Shown here one piece after another: positions 42,826-52,115 of a stretch of 64,000 bases of DNA (position 1 is the stretch's first letter; each line of letters begins with the position of its first letter). The notes beneath the pieces are model-generated. The model did not search any database, was not told the DNA's origin, and saw nothing but the letters and a program-made list of their open reading frames with translations. Source of the DNA: Paenibacillus_S vulneris. GTDB lineage: Bacteria; Bacillota; Bacilli; Paenibacillales; NBRC-103111. Location of the stretch: positions 1 through 64,000 of the forward strand of contig NZ_BAABJG010000055.1 of the NCBI RefSeq assembly GCF_039543185.1, in the 5' to 3' direction. The position numbers and the translations under genes were made by a program.

Positions 42826-42966
42826 TTATTTATGACGGAACGTATCATCGCTCTCTCGAGGATTATTTTGCGCTGGATGTCCCTCATAATTGTCAATCAC
42901 TTGATCTGCATAATTCGGGTTGGAATTGTACTTATTCCCTTCGTTTTTCTTTTTGCCTTTAGGCAT
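42826..42966 (-). CDS. Small basic/hydrophilic protein (46 aa)
   Basis: GGAGGTG lies seven bases before ATG 42966. The product is MPKGKKKNEGNKYNSNPNYA followed by DQVIDNYEGHPAQNN and ending DDTFRHK. It is Asn- and Lys-rich, with no hydrophobic helix. Composition resembles small spore or cytoplasmic proteins of Bacillales, but no SASP motif is present. Function unknown. Confidence 0.6.
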   Translation of the reverse strand: MPKGKKKNEGNKYNSNPNYADQVIDNYEGHPAQNNPRESDDTFRHK

Positions 42967-43173
42967 AACCATTCACCTCCATCATCGTGTCGGTCAGGAT
43001 TCCCTGTGCACCCCTCATTAGAATGGGATAGTCCCGGCGCCTTCATGCACGTAACTTTTCCCTTCCCCCTTTTCGCTGGAGGAATCTGAATAAAGCGTTT
43101 AGGGCATGATAAAGTTTGGGAAATGTCAAATTCGTTGTTTTCCCATAATGACAAAAGTGAGGTGCATGATAGC

Positions 43174-43413
43174 ATGGCAAAGGATAAAGAACGCAATCAC
43201 AATGAAGAAGCTGATGCAATAAGCAGTAACGACGTGGGTGAAGCTGTAGGAACGGTAGGCGGAGGCGCTGTAGGTGCGATTGTCGGTTCGGCACTGGGAC
43301 CGGTAGGAACGGTTGTAGGCGGTGTTGTAGGCGCAGCGCTGGGTAACCAAGCTGGCGAGAACGTCGGCGGCAATAATGCTGCTGCTGATGAGAATAACGA
43401 CAATCATCGCTAA
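43174..43413 (+). CDS. Glycine-zipper small protein (79 aa)
   Basis: The ATG at 43174 follows GTGAGGTG. The N-terminus is charged (MAKDKERNHNEEADAISSND). The centre is a glycine-zipper membrane or oligomerisation segment (VGGGAVGAIVGSALGPVGTV then VGGVVGAALGNQAG), and the C-terminus is Asn-rich. The pattern G-x3-G-x3-G occurs in membrane-associating stress proteins. It is probably membrane-associated; function unknown. A clear terminator follows. Confidence 0.75.
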   Translation: MAKDKERNHNEEADAISSNDVGEAVGTVGGGAVGAIVGSALGPVGTVVGGVVGAALGNQAGENVGGNNAAADENNDNHR

Positions 43414-43431
43414 TCGGTTGACATGACAATT

Positions 43432-43457
43432 AGGGTGACGGGGGAATCCCGCACCCT
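43432..43457 (+). terminator. Terminator after the glycine-zipper gene
   Basis: AGGGTGACGGG pairs with CCCGCACCCT, followed by TTTTTATTC. Confidence 0.85.
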
Positions 43458-43484
43458 TTTTTATTCTTATATGTAACGAATGTG

Positions 43485-44051
43485 TTAGTTCCGCCGATAG
43501 GCCTTTTCATGAAAACGGGTAATGCTGTGAAAGAGCTGCTCCCCATCCTCCGGCAGACGGTCTTCTTCATTGAAGTTTAAGTACATAGCCCGATAGGGCT
43601 CCGGCACCCATATATAATGATGTACATAATCGGTAAGATGAAATCCATTGGCTTCCCAGAATTGGACTCGCCTTTTGTTCTCCTCTGTCGGTTCTGCCTC
43701 CACTTCGACGATAATCCCTTTGCATTCTGCATGCGTTCGTGCCCATTCCTTTATTCGGTCCAGAAAGCATCTTCCGTTCCCTTCGCCCCGTACTTCAGAT
43801 CTAATCGCCAAGTAGTCGATCAGTAACGCGCCTGCTTGCTTATCGATGCCGCTTAATGCCATACCAATAAACTCGGAGCCTCGCGAGATGGTATGCAGCT
43901 GACACATTTTTCTGCTGAACATCCGGCGAACGATATCCCTGCTCTTCCTCCCGCCTATTGGAAAGGCCTGCTCGTAAATCGGCTCTACAGATGACCATAG
44001 AACTTCATCCCACTCATCGATTATTTGGTAGTCCAAGTCCAATGCTTTCAT
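43485..44051 (-). CDS. GNAT acetyltransferase
   Basis: A 188-aa acetyl-CoA-dependent acetyltransferase. The GNAT core is visible in YLAIRSEVRGEGNGRCFLDR (acetyl-CoA binding R/Q-x-x-G-x-G/A) and in VEAEPTEENKRRVQFWEANG with F-x-L. The N-terminal 45 residues (IIDEWDEVLWSSVEPIYEQA) differ from common GNATs. The ATG at 44051 is taken after GCGGGGA; the ORF also opens 21 bases earlier. Substrate unknown. It stands alone, divergent from the hybrid kinase gene. Confidence 0.87.
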   Translation of the reverse strand: MKALDLDYQIIDEWDEVLWSSVEPIYEQAFPIGGRKSRDIVRRMFSRKMCQLHTISRGSEFIGMALSGIDKQAGALLIDYLAIRSEVRGEGNGRCFLDRIKEWARTHAECKGIIVEVEAEPTEENKRRVQFWEANGFHLTDYVHHYIWVPEPYRAMYLNFNEEDRLPEDGEQLFHSITRFHEKAYRRN

Positions 44052-44220
44052 GATGTTCCCCGCTTTCACCAATATCCTGTTCTATTCTAATGTAATCTTC
44101 CCAAAAAACATGAAAGCCACCACATAACATACCCTGCCTTGGCTATACTTTTATCAGCGGCCAATTCCAATCCTGCAATAAAAAAGGAATAAGCGCAGAT
44201 TATGTCGAAATGCTTGTATT

Positions 44221-47200
44221 ATGAAAACAATAAACGCTAGAACCTCAATTCGATATGGGGTTATTTTAATCCTCTTCTTAAGCTTTCTTCTCGGCCTGCG
44301 TCTGGCGTGGAACCAAGCTTTTCTTACTTTGAGCGAGCCTCGCCCCGACCATGGCGTGCTGGATCTCCGCGGATTTAATCTGGATCAAACCGCTTCCTTC
44401 TTGCTCGACGGCGAATGGGAATTTTACCCAAATCAATTACTGACAAGTCAGGATATTCGGACCGGGTCAAATCAGGCAGCAGCCATACAAGTTCCGGGAG
44501 ACTGGGGAAGCTTGCTGGATGATGAGTCCGGTTCTTCCTACGGATACGGTACATATCGGCTGCGCATACTTATTGATCCTTTAAAGCAGCCGGTCGCTTT
44601 GTGGTTTCAAGGTATCCAGGCATCCTCGGCAATAGAACTTAACGGAGTTACTGTTGGCGGTATGGGCAACCCTGCGGCAAACCCGAATGACTATGTGCCT
44701 TGGAATGTGTCCTACACTTCAACTTATTCTATAGAAGGGACTACTGAGATAGAATTGCTTATTCGGGCAGCGAACTTTGACGACCCCCACTCCGGCGGGA
44801 TCCTGAAGTCTTTTCGCTTCGGCTCCCAAGCTTCTATCGACTATGTACGATGGTATTCCATTGGATTTCAGCTGGTTATATTTCTTATTCTGCTGCTCCA
44901 TGGTTTATATGCAATTATTCTATTTATATTCAACCGTCATGAGAGGGCTTTGCTGATCACTGGCTTGTTAACGGTGTCGGTCGGTATTGCCGTGCTTGCC
45001 GGGCACGATAACGTGCTCTTGCTATGGCTGCCTGTCAATTACGCTTGGGCTATCAAGCTCCGGCTGCTTGCTCTTTTGTGGCAAAATGTATTTATTCTAC
45101 TTCTTTTCAGAAAGTTCGCTGCAGCTCCACCTGGAAACCTGGGCCTTCGCATCTATCTAGCGGCCGTTGCCATTTATTCAGGATTCCTGGTTGTTGCCCC
45201 TGCTTCATGGGTTCATACAGCGACATATTATCAAGTCTTCCATGTATATTACTTACTTGCGTTTGCTTGGTTTATTTATATTGTCGGTACAATGATCTTC
45301 AAAAAACAAGCCGATAAAGACATCATCTTCCTGATGCTTACAGCCGTTGCTATCCTATCCAACGTAACATGGAGCTTGATAGAAGCCGTTTCCAATGTCA
45401 CAACAGTCTATTATCCATTGGATATCTTAGCAGCTATTACAGGGTTTTCCACATATTGGTTTAAAAAATATTTCCGTAAATCCAGTGAAAACGCCAAGCT
45501 TAATGAGCAGCTCAAAAGAGCGGACAAGTTAAAAGATCAGTTTCTCGCCAACACGTCTCACGAGCTGAGGACACCGCTTCATGGAATTATGAATATCGCA
45601 CGGACTGTGGTTACGAAGGAAAAAGACAATTTGAACGGGAGCAGCCTAAAGGATATGGAGCTGTTGATCACGATCAGTAACCGCATGTCTCATATGCTAG
45701 GAGATCTTCTTGATGTAGCGCAGCTTCAAGAGCAAAGACTCACGCTGAGTAAGGAACCCTTGCTCGTTCAGTCCGTCGTCCCTGGAGTTATCGGCATGCT
45801 TTCCTTTATGACCGGTACGAAGCCCATACAGCTGCATATGGATATAAGCGAGAAGCTTCCGCCGGTCATGGCTGATGAAAAAAGACTGGTGCAGATATTA
45901 TATAACTTATTACATAATGCGATCAAATACACGGAACAAGGGATCATATCCGTTTCCGCTGACATGAGGGAAGGCCGGGCTGTCCTTCATGTATCGGATA
46001 CCGGAATTGGAATGGACGAGGAAACACAAGCCCGTATCTTCTTACCTTACGAGCAAGGAGCTTATGGAGTTAGTGACAGAGGAGGCATCGGCCTTGGGTT
46101 AAGCATCTGCAAGCAGCTGGTGGAGCTGCACGGCGGTACGTTATCGGTTCGATCCCAATTGGGCGAAGGCTCTGTATTCAGCTTCGATCTTCCTATAACC
46201 GACGAAATGAATTCTCCTCTGCAGCAAGATATTCAGCAGTCCGTTCCCGAAGCGGCAGGATTTGTGAATACGGGAGCACCGTTTGCAGATTCCATAGGAG
46301 AACTGGCAGCCTCCGTCATCATTCCGTCGATTGTGAACTCGAAAAGCATCCATATACTTGCCGTTGACGATGACCCGATCAATCTTAGTGTGCTGGAGGG
46401 AATCCTGTCGGCGGAATCGTACAACATTACTACAGTTCATTCAGCTCGGGAAGCGTTGGAATTGCTGGAGACCAAGCAATGGGATTTGCTGATTACCGAT
46501 GTCATGATGCCTCATACCTCCGGCTATGAGCTGACGCAAAAAATAAGGGAACGGTATTCGGTATCCGATCTTCCCATCCTACTGTTGACCGCCCGTACCC
46601 AGCCCGCCGATATCTATACCGGATTTATGGCTGGAGCCAACGATTATATTACCAAGCCTGTTGACTCAACGGAGCTTAAATATCGAATCCGAGCGTTGAC
46701 AGCACTGAAGCAATCTATAGATGAACGGTTGCGAATAGAGGCTGCTTATCTGCAAGCGCAAATCCATCCTCATTTTCTGTTCAATACGTTAAGTGCGCTA
46801 ATGGCGCTAAGTGATATAGATACAGAAAAAATGCGGAAGCTCGGCGACGCCTTTACATCCTTCCTTCGGATTAGCTTTGACTATTTGAACACGGATGAAC
46901 TGGTTGAGCTTGAGCATGAACTGGAGCTTGTCAAATCCTACTTGTATATCGAACAGGAGCGTTTTGGGGAGAGGCTATCTATACAATGGGAGGTTGACCC
47001 GAACATTGAAGGGCTTCTGCTCCCTCCCCTCTCTATTCAGCCGCTCATCGAAAATGCCGTAATTCACGGCCTATTAAGCAGGAATTTAGGGGGTACAGTA
47101 CGTCTAAGCATTAGCCGCCAAGAAAACCTCGCCTTTATTGAAGTCCAAGACAACGGTAAAGGAATGGATCAGGAAAGGGCCGCTCAGCTATTAAATCCTT

Positions 47201-47364
47201 CCAGCAATGCAAGGCGGGGGATTGGTATTTCCAACACCCATCGAAGGCTGACCCAGCTATACGGACACGGCTTGTCTATAGTCAGTAGGATCAACGAAGG
47301 AACGACCGTATCGTTCGTTATTCCCGATAGCGGAAAGCCCCTCGAAGCCGGTAAGGATCAATAG
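44221..47364 (+). CDS. Hybrid sensor kinase with two kinase modules and a receiver
   Basis: A 1047-aa multi-domain protein. Residues 9-30 form a membrane helix. Residues about 45-205 are an extracellular jelly-roll sensor (GEWEFYPNQL, VPGDWG, ANFDDPHSGG) of the 7TMR-DISM type. Seven hydrophobic helices follow to about 410. HisKA has H447 (NTSHELRTPLHG), with HATPase residues about 550-660 (DTGIGMD, GIGLGLSIC). A receiver at 710-825 has D760 (LLITDVMMPHTSGYE) and K812. A second, LytS-type kinase module has H851 (QIHPHFLFNTLSAL), and a second HATPase ends near 1035. This lets a phosphorelay start inside one chain. No response regulator with a DNA-binding domain lies next to it, so the output is unknown. 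The ribosome site before ATG 44221 is weak. Confidence 0.92.
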   Translation: MKTINARTSIRYGVILILFLSFLLGLRLAWNQAFLTLSEPRPDHGVLDLRGFNLDQTASFLLDGEWEFYPNQLLTSQDIRTGSNQAAAIQVPGDWGSLLDDESGSSYGYGTYRLRILIDPLKQPVALWFQGIQASSAIELNGVTVGGMGNPAANPNDYVPWNVSYTSTYSIEGTTEIELLIRAANFDDPHSGGILKSFRFGSQASIDYVRWYSIGFQLVIFLILLLHGLYAIILFIFNRHERALLITGLLTVSVGIAVLAGHDNVLLLWLPVNYAWAIKLRLLALLWQNVFILLLFRKFAAAPPGNLGLRIYLAAVAIYSGFLVVAPASWVHTATYYQVFHVYYLLAFAWFIYIVGTMIFKKQADKDIIFLMLTAVAILSNVTWSLIEAVSNVTTVYYPLDILAAITGFSTYWFKKYFRKSSENAKLNEQLKRADKLKDQFLANTSHELRTPLHGIMNIARTVVTKEKDNLNGSSLKDMELLITISNRMSHMLGDLLDVAQLQEQRLTLSKEPLLVQSVVPGVIGMLSFMTGTKPIQLHMDISEKLPPVMADEKRLVQILYNLLHNAIKYTEQGIISVSADMREGRAVLHVSDTGIGMDEETQARIFLPYEQGAYGVSDRGGIGLGLSICKQLVELHGGTLSVRSQLGEGSVFSFDLPITDEMNSPLQQDIQQSVPEAAGFVNTGAPFADSIGELAASVIIPSIVNSKSIHILAVDDDPINLSVLEGILSAESYNITTVHSAREALELLETKQWDLLITDVMMPHTSGYELTQKIRERYSVSDLPILLLTARTQPADIYTGFMAGANDYITKPVDSTELKYRIRALTALKQSIDERLRIEAAYLQAQIHPHFLFNTLSALMALSDIDTEKMRKLGDAFTSFLRISFDYLNTDELVELEHELELVKSYLYIEQERFGERLSIQWEVDPNIEGLLLPPLSIQPLIENAVIHGLLSRNLGGTVRLSISRQENLAFIEVQDNGKGMDQERAAQLLNPSSNARRGIGISNTHRRLTQLYGHGLSIVSRINEGTTVSFVIPDSGKPLEAGKDQ

Positions 47365-47383
47365 CAGGAGGCGAAAAAATCAT

Positions 47384-47403
47384 CCTCTCCTGACCGGGAG
47401 AGG
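47384..47403 (+). terminator. Terminator of the hybrid kinase gene
   Basis: CCTCTCC pairs with GGAGAGG around TGACCG, followed by TTTCTTCATT. Confidence 0.75.
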
Positions 47404-47421
47404 TTTCTTCATTAAATAAAC

Positions 47422-47466
47422 ATCGGCCCCAGCCCGTATCTTTAAAGAATACTGGCTGGGGCCGAT
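47422..47466 (-). terminator. Terminator of asd
   Basis: ATCGGCCCCAGCC pairs perfectly with GGCTGGGGCCGAT; on the minus strand GTTTATTTAAT follows. Confidence 0.85.
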
Positions 47467-47519
47467 TCGTCCTGAGCTTTTTACTAGCTGCTTATAGCCT
47501 GAATGATCTCACTCACTGA

Positions 47520-48605
47520 TTACTTAGCTTGAATATAGCCTTCCGCTTTAAGAAGCTCGGCAATCAAGACCGCACCGCCTGCGGCGCCGCGCAAAGTATT
47601 ATGGGACAGACCTACAAATTTAAAATCATACAGGGAATCCTCGCGCAATCTGCCTACCGAAACGCCCATACCGCGCTCAATGTCGCGATCCAGTTTGGTT
47701 TGCGGTCTGTTCTCTTCCTCGAAATAAGTAATGAATTGCTTTGGTGCGCTTGGGAGCTCAAGCTCCTGCGGACGTCCTTTGAAGTTCAGCCAACGGCTCA
47801 AGATTTCGTCTTTAGAAGGCTTTTTTTCGAACGATACGAATACCGTTGCCAAGTGTCCGTCCGTAACAGGTACGCGAATACATTGGGTAGTAATTAATGG
47901 CGCGCTAGCTTTCACGATCTCATTATTTACAATGCTGCCCCAAATACGCAGCGGCTCCTGCTCGCTCTTCTCTTCCTCTCCGCCGATGTAAGGAATGACA
48001 TTGTCCAGCATTTCCGGCCAATCGGTGAAGTTTTTGCCCGCTCCGGAAATAGCTTGATAGGTGGACGCAACCACGGTTGTCGGATTGAAATCGAGAAGCG
48101 CGTTAAGAGCAGGCACATAGCTCTGAATGGAGCAGTTAGGCTTAACGGCAATAAAACCGGTGGATGTTCCCAGACGTTTTCTTTGCGCTTCAATAATTTC
48201 GATATGCCCCGGGTTGATTTCCGGAATAACCATTGGAATATCCGGAGTCCAGCGATGGGCCGAGTTATTGGAGATAACTGGCGTTCCCGTTTTGGCATAA
48301 GCCTCTTCCAGCGCTTGAATCTCATTCTTCTTCATTTCGACTGCGCAAAAAATAAAATCGACATTCTGAGCAACCTCTTCCACTTTGGACGCATCCTGTA
48401 CAACGATGCCCTTCACATCCTCGGGAATGGAGCTGGACAGCTTCCATCTGCCTTGTACAGCTTCCTCATATGTCTTGCCTGCCGATCCGGCACTCGCTGC
48501 AATTGCCGTTACTTGAAACCAAGGATGCTGATCGAGCAGTTGTACGAACCGCTGTCCCACCATTCCTGTTCCCCCTACAATACCTACTTTCAATTTTGCC
48601 GCCAT
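47520..48605 (-). CDS. asd: Aspartate-semialdehyde dehydrogenase
   Basis: A 361-aa NADPH enzyme that reduces aspartyl phosphate to aspartate semialdehyde, the branch point to lysine/diaminopimelate, threonine and methionine. The Rossmann motif GIVGGTGMVGQRF is at residues 8-20. The catalytic cysteine is C158 (VKPNCSIQS), with R244 and H251 in QCIRVPVTDGHLATV. Length and sequence fit the fungal/archaeal-type ASADH rather than the shorter form usual in B. subtilis operons. It stands alone behind a T-box leader with an apparent Lys specifier and ends in a strong terminator. Confidence 0.95.
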   Translation of the reverse strand: MAAKLKVGIVGGTGMVGQRFVQLLDQHPWFQVTAIAASAGSAGKTYEEAVQGRWKLSSSIPEDVKGIVVQDASKVEEVAQNVDFIFCAVEMKKNEIQALEEAYAKTGTPVISNNSAHRWTPDIPMVIPEINPGHIEIIEAQRKRLGTSTGFIAVKPNCSIQSYVPALNALLDFNPTTVVASTYQAISGAGKNFTDWPEMLDNVIPYIGGEEEKSEQEPLRIWGSIVNNEIVKASAPLITTQCIRVPVTDGHLATVFVSFEKKPSKDEILSRWLNFKGRPQELELPSAPKQFITYFEEENRPQTKLDRDIERGMGVSVGRLREDSLYDFKFVGLSHNTLRGAAGGAVLIAELLKAEGYIQAK

Positions 48606-48696
48606 AGATGTTCAAATCCTTTCAAAGTTAGTATGAAAATTATGTTTGTTTCATCATATACATCCGTTGTCTGAATCGTGTTACACGAGACTGCAA

Positions 48697-48988
48697 TAAA
48701 AAAATCCCACCCCCAAGACTTAGATAGTCTTGGGGACGAGATTTGTATGCTCGTGGTACCACCCCAGATTCGCCCATATGTCGCCATATTTGCCTCTTCG
48801 AGTACGACATTGCCAAGAATGCTTATACTCTAGCTCTATAACAGGAGCTCCTGTCACACCATCTCCGTTTGTACATGGGTTCCGATGTGCTGCTCTGAGC
48901 CTTTTTTCAATAAATAATTCTTCACTCCTTTTCAGCTGCCGGAGCTCTCTGCTCAAGAATCCATTTATTTACTCTTCTCTTCATCGCA
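48697..48988 (-). ncRNA. T-box riboswitch leader of asd (specifier apparently AAA, Lys)
   Basis: The minus strand carries a stem I with GATGAAGAGAAGAGTA and AGAGAGCTCCGGCAGCTG, closed by CGATG and CATCG. The antiterminator motif CTGGGGTGGTACCACGAG (48748-48765) is present, and a terminator CCCCAAGACT/AGTCTTGGGG with a following T-run ends at 48697. After stem I the pattern GAA-NNN-A seen in T-boxes reads GAA-AAA-A, placing the specifier at 48903-48905 (AAA, Lys). Uncharged tRNA-Lys would then promote read-through into asd. The T-box identity is secure; the specifier reading is by eye. Confidence 0.93.
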
Positions 48989-49010
48989 TTTTGATTCATC
49001 TATTGCGTAT

Positions 49011-49039
49011 ATAATATCAAATAACTGTAAAGCGGTAAA
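49011..49039 (-). promoter_or_regulatory. Promoter of the T-box-asd transcript
   Basis: On the minus strand TTTACC (49034-49039) and TATTAT (49011-49016) with 17-bp spacing, about 25 bp before stem I of the T-box. Confidence 0.65.
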
Positions 49040-49058
49040 CCATTTTTTTCGAAAAAAC

Positions 49059-49586
49059 TCATGTATGCTTTAATATGCCTAAATAAGCCTTCCATGGCCC
49101 TACATCGGAGCTGTAGCTCTTGGCCATCACCCTTACAATCTGAGTCATATGTGTCAAATCATGAACTACCCAAGTCGAGAGCAGCTCTCTTACCTTAACG
49201 GGGCCAAACTCAGGGTGAGTTCCCGCCAATTCCAGATGGAGCTCGGGTTGAATTCGTTCCTTCACGAAATCCAGGTTTTGAAATCGGATTTGTTTAAATG
49301 CCTGCAAGGATTGTTCGATGGTGCTTCGGGATTCTGAATGCAAATGGGAAAACCGGTCAAACGGAGGAAACGGCTTGTCCTCCCCCTCCCTCAGGATCAT
49401 GTCCAAACGCGGCACCCAGTTATGCTTCTCTCCTTCAATCAGGTGTTCAACGACTTCAATGACATTCCATGTCCCCTCCCCTTCATTACAATGCAGCCAT
49501 CTATCGGATAATCCGGATAATAAAGACTCCAAGGTTCGGGGTGTGCGCTCCAGCAATTCAATGGCCTCATTCAAAAGAAAATTCAA
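49059..49586 (-). CDS. DinB-like putative metalloenzyme
   Basis: A 175-aa four-helix-bundle protein of the DinB/YfiT superfamily. The three metal-binding histidines fit the family positions: H48 (VVEHLIEGE), H142 and H146 (WVVHDLTHMTQI). Many relatives are thiol-S-transferases that use bacillithiol or mycothiol. TTG 49586 is chosen, seven bases after GGAGG; the frame from 49613 has no site. It ends about 20 bp from the asd promoter and is separate from asd. Confidence 0.9.
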   Translation of the reverse strand: MNFLLNEAIELLERTPRTLESLLSGLSDRWLHCNEGEGTWNVIEVVEHLIEGEKHNWVPRLDMILREGEDKPFPPFDRFSHLHSESRSTIEQSLQAFKQIRFQNLDFVKERIQPELHLELAGTHPEFGPVKVRELLSTWVVHDLTHMTQIVRVMAKSYSSDVGPWKAYLGILKHT

Positions 49587-49803
49587 TGCAAGACCTCCAT
49601 TCGTGCAAACCAATGTTATTTACATATTCTCAGTGGATCTCTGTTTTCCTGCAGTACATTTCAAGTTCGTTTTTTCCTTGCCCTTTGAAGCCTTGTGCAA
49701 AGTTTGATAATTTCAATCTACGTACCGGAATTTGTACTATAATAAATGTAAACAAAGAAGCCTGTTCCTATTATTAAAAAAAGTCCATTTCCCGGGTGAT
49801 ACT

Positions 49804-50652
49804 ATGCGAGATAATTCCTTGAACCATATCATGAAGCGGATTTTTGCCAACATTCAAGCTGCACCAATTAGCGGCGGATTCACGAGAGTGCCTCGAAGCT
49901 GGGGCAATCTGAATTTTGTACCGGCTGTCCATAAGTTTTATTTCATTCTCGATGGCGAGGGCTCCATTAGTATCGACGGCTGCGATTACGAACCCAAGCC
50001 TAATCAATTGTTCCTGCTGCCTGCCGGAACACGGCAGTCTCTTGCTTCAATCAGCAATCGGACATTTCAGAAATATTGGTGTCATTTCCAGGCTTCGATT
50101 GGGGAAACGGATCTGTTTCGGATGATCGACGTTCCTCATTATATTGATGTTCCTGAACAGGATATCGGGCTGCTCGCGCATCTGTTTCGAGAGCTGAACT
50201 GCCATATGAGCCGAAGTGAACCGTTCGCCCCGATCATGACAAGCTCTCTGCTGCTTCATCTGCTCCACTTTTATGTAGAACGGGCAGGTATCCATAATAT
50301 GTTCTCTCAATCCCCGTTATCGTACGAAAACTTGAAAACCGTCGTGAACTATATGGAGAATCATTTGCGCGATGATGTTACTGTGCCTGAGCTTGCCCGG
50401 CTCATTCACCTGGATACCAATTACTTCTCCCGGCTGTTTAAGGATATGATCGGTTCGTCACCTATGCAATATATGAATCGCCTTCGCCTGGACCAAGCGC
50501 AAGCACTGCTTCGAGATACTACGATGACAGTTACGGAAATCTCGGCCGCGGTCGGACTGGAGCTTCATTATTTCAGCAGACAGTTTAAAGCCCATGTCGG
50601 CTTCTCCCCCCTCAACTATCGCAATATGGCTTCGAGCATGGCAAGACGTTAA
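49804..50652 (+). CDS. AraC-family transcriptional regulator
   Basis: A 282-aa regulator with an N-terminal cupin-like sensor (residues 10-150; HKFYFILDGEGSISIDG, LFLLPAGTRQS) and a C-terminal double helix-turn-helix (about 180-280; TVPELARLIHLDTNYFSRLF, TVTEISAAVGLELHYFSRQF). The cupin half suggests a sugar ligand, as in carbohydrate-utilisation AraC proteins. The ATG at 49804 follows GGGTGAT. An MFS gene lies 136 bp downstream on the same strand and may be a target. It has the same architecture as the AraC gene at 57463. Confidence 0.93.
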   Translation: MRDNSLNHIMKRIFANIQAAPISGGFTRVPRSWGNLNFVPAVHKFYFILDGEGSISIDGCDYEPKPNQLFLLPAGTRQSLASISNRTFQKYWCHFQASIGETDLFRMIDVPHYIDVPEQDIGLLAHLFRELNCHMSRSEPFAPIMTSSLLLHLLHFYVERAGIHNMFSQSPLSYENLKTVVNYMENHLRDDVTVPELARLIHLDTNYFSRLFKDMIGSSPMQYMNRLRLDQAQALLRDTTMTVTEISAAVGLELHYFSRQFKAHVGFSPLNYRNMASSMARR

Positions 50653-50788
50653 TGACCTTTCCAACTACATACCGGTTTGATTTGATAGCTTATTCAACTC
50701 AATGGATTGCATATTCCAACGGTGAAACGGTTATAGTATGGGGTGTATGTCTTGGATTTGACATTCTCCCTAAAAGGACAGGTGTAGC

Positions 50789-52060
50789 ATGGAAGAGAGA
50801 AAAACATGGGACCTTATAGCGATCGCTTCCATTCCGCTAATTATGACTTTAGGTAATTCGATGCTGATTCCGGTGTTGCCATCCATACGGGACAAGCTGG
50901 GCATTACTTCGCTTCAAGTGAGCTTGCTGATTACCGTTTACTCTGCCGTAGCCATTCTGCTGATCCCATTAGCTGGCTACTTATCCGATCGTTTCGGACG
51001 AAAGAAAATCATTATTCCCAGTCTGCTGATAACAGCAGCGGGCGGATTGGTCTCAGGACTTGGAGCCTGGTGGCTTGATCAATCCTACATGGTTATTATG
51101 CTGGGCCGTTTATTGCAAGGGGTGGGTGCCGCGGGGGCTTTCCCGATCGTACTCCCTTTGGTGGGAGATATGTTCAAGAACGAGGACGATGTCAGCAGCG
51201 GTCTGGGCATTGTGGAAACTGCCAATACGTTCGGTAAGGTGCTGAGCCCCGTTCTAGGATCGGCCTTAGCCATGGCTGTATGGTTCCTGCCTTTTCTTGC
51301 CATACCCGTTTTATGCATCATTTCTACCGTGCTCGTAGCCTTTCTGGTCAAAACTCCAAAGAAGGAAGACAACGAAGCCGATCAAGAACAAGCAACCCTT
51401 CGCGCCTTCTTCACGCAAATTAAGCAAATCTTTAAAGAAAACGGCAGATGGCTGTACGCTATTTTTGGCATTGGCGGTATCTGTATGCTGGTTATCTTCG
51501 GGATCCTATTTTACTTATCTGATCTACTGGAAGATAATTACCATATTAAAGGTATACTTAAGGGTTGTATCTTGGCCATTCCGTTAGCTTTCTTGTGCTT
51601 AGCGTCCTTTATTACCGGGAAAATCATTAAAAAAAACATGACCCTGATGAAATGGCTGACGTTTGCCGGAATGAGTTTAGTTGCCTTAAGTCTTTTGTGG
51701 GACGGGTTTATCTATTCCGCCGCCTTAATTCTGATTATTTCAATATGCTTTATGGGTATTGGAGTCGGAATTGCATTACCCTGCCTGGATGCGATGATTA
51801 CGGAGAGTATTGAAAAACAACAGCGGGGAACTATTACCTCCATCTACAGCTCTATGCGATTTATCGGGGTAGCGGCTGGTCCTCCGCTTGCCTCGCTGCT
51901 TATCAAGCTGTCTCCTTCCGTGATGTTCTTCACCATGGCGGGATGCAGCGCAATTGCCGTATTGCTCGCGTTATTCGGGCTGAAGCCCAAAGAAAATAAT
52001 CGGGGTCAAGGCCAAAGCTTGCACTTCTTTCCACTCCGCATAAAACAAAAAATTAAGTAG
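50789..52060 (+). CDS. MFS transporter, DHA1-like exporter
   Basis: A 423-aa transporter with 12 predicted helices. Motif A GYLSDRFGRKKI lies in the loop between helices 2 and 3 (about residues 63-74), and GRLLQGVGAAGAFPIVLPLV is the helix 4-5 region typical of drug:H+ antiporters. A charged loop at about 185-215 divides the two halves. AGGACAGGTG precedes the ATG. It is next to an AraC regulator. Substrate unknown; sugar or drug efflux both possible. Confidence 0.93.
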   Translation: MEERKTWDLIAIASIPLIMTLGNSMLIPVLPSIRDKLGITSLQVSLLITVYSAVAILLIPLAGYLSDRFGRKKIIIPSLLITAAGGLVSGLGAWWLDQSYMVIMLGRLLQGVGAAGAFPIVLPLVGDMFKNEDDVSSGLGIVETANTFGKVLSPVLGSALAMAVWFLPFLAIPVLCIISTVLVAFLVKTPKKEDNEADQEQATLRAFFTQIKQIFKENGRWLYAIFGIGGICMLVIFGILFYLSDLLEDNYHIKGILKGCILAIPLAFLCLASFITGKIIKKNMTLMKWLTFAGMSLVALSLLWDGFIYSAALILIISICFMGIGVGIALPCLDAMITESIEKQQRGTITSIYSSMRFIGVAAGPPLASLLIKLSPSVMFFTMAGCSAIAVLLALFGLKPKENNRGQGQSLHFFPLRIKQKIK

Positions 52061-52115
52061 ACTCTATATTTGGCACCTTTAAAACAAAAGGCCAAATCAA
52101 AGGAGGAATTATACT

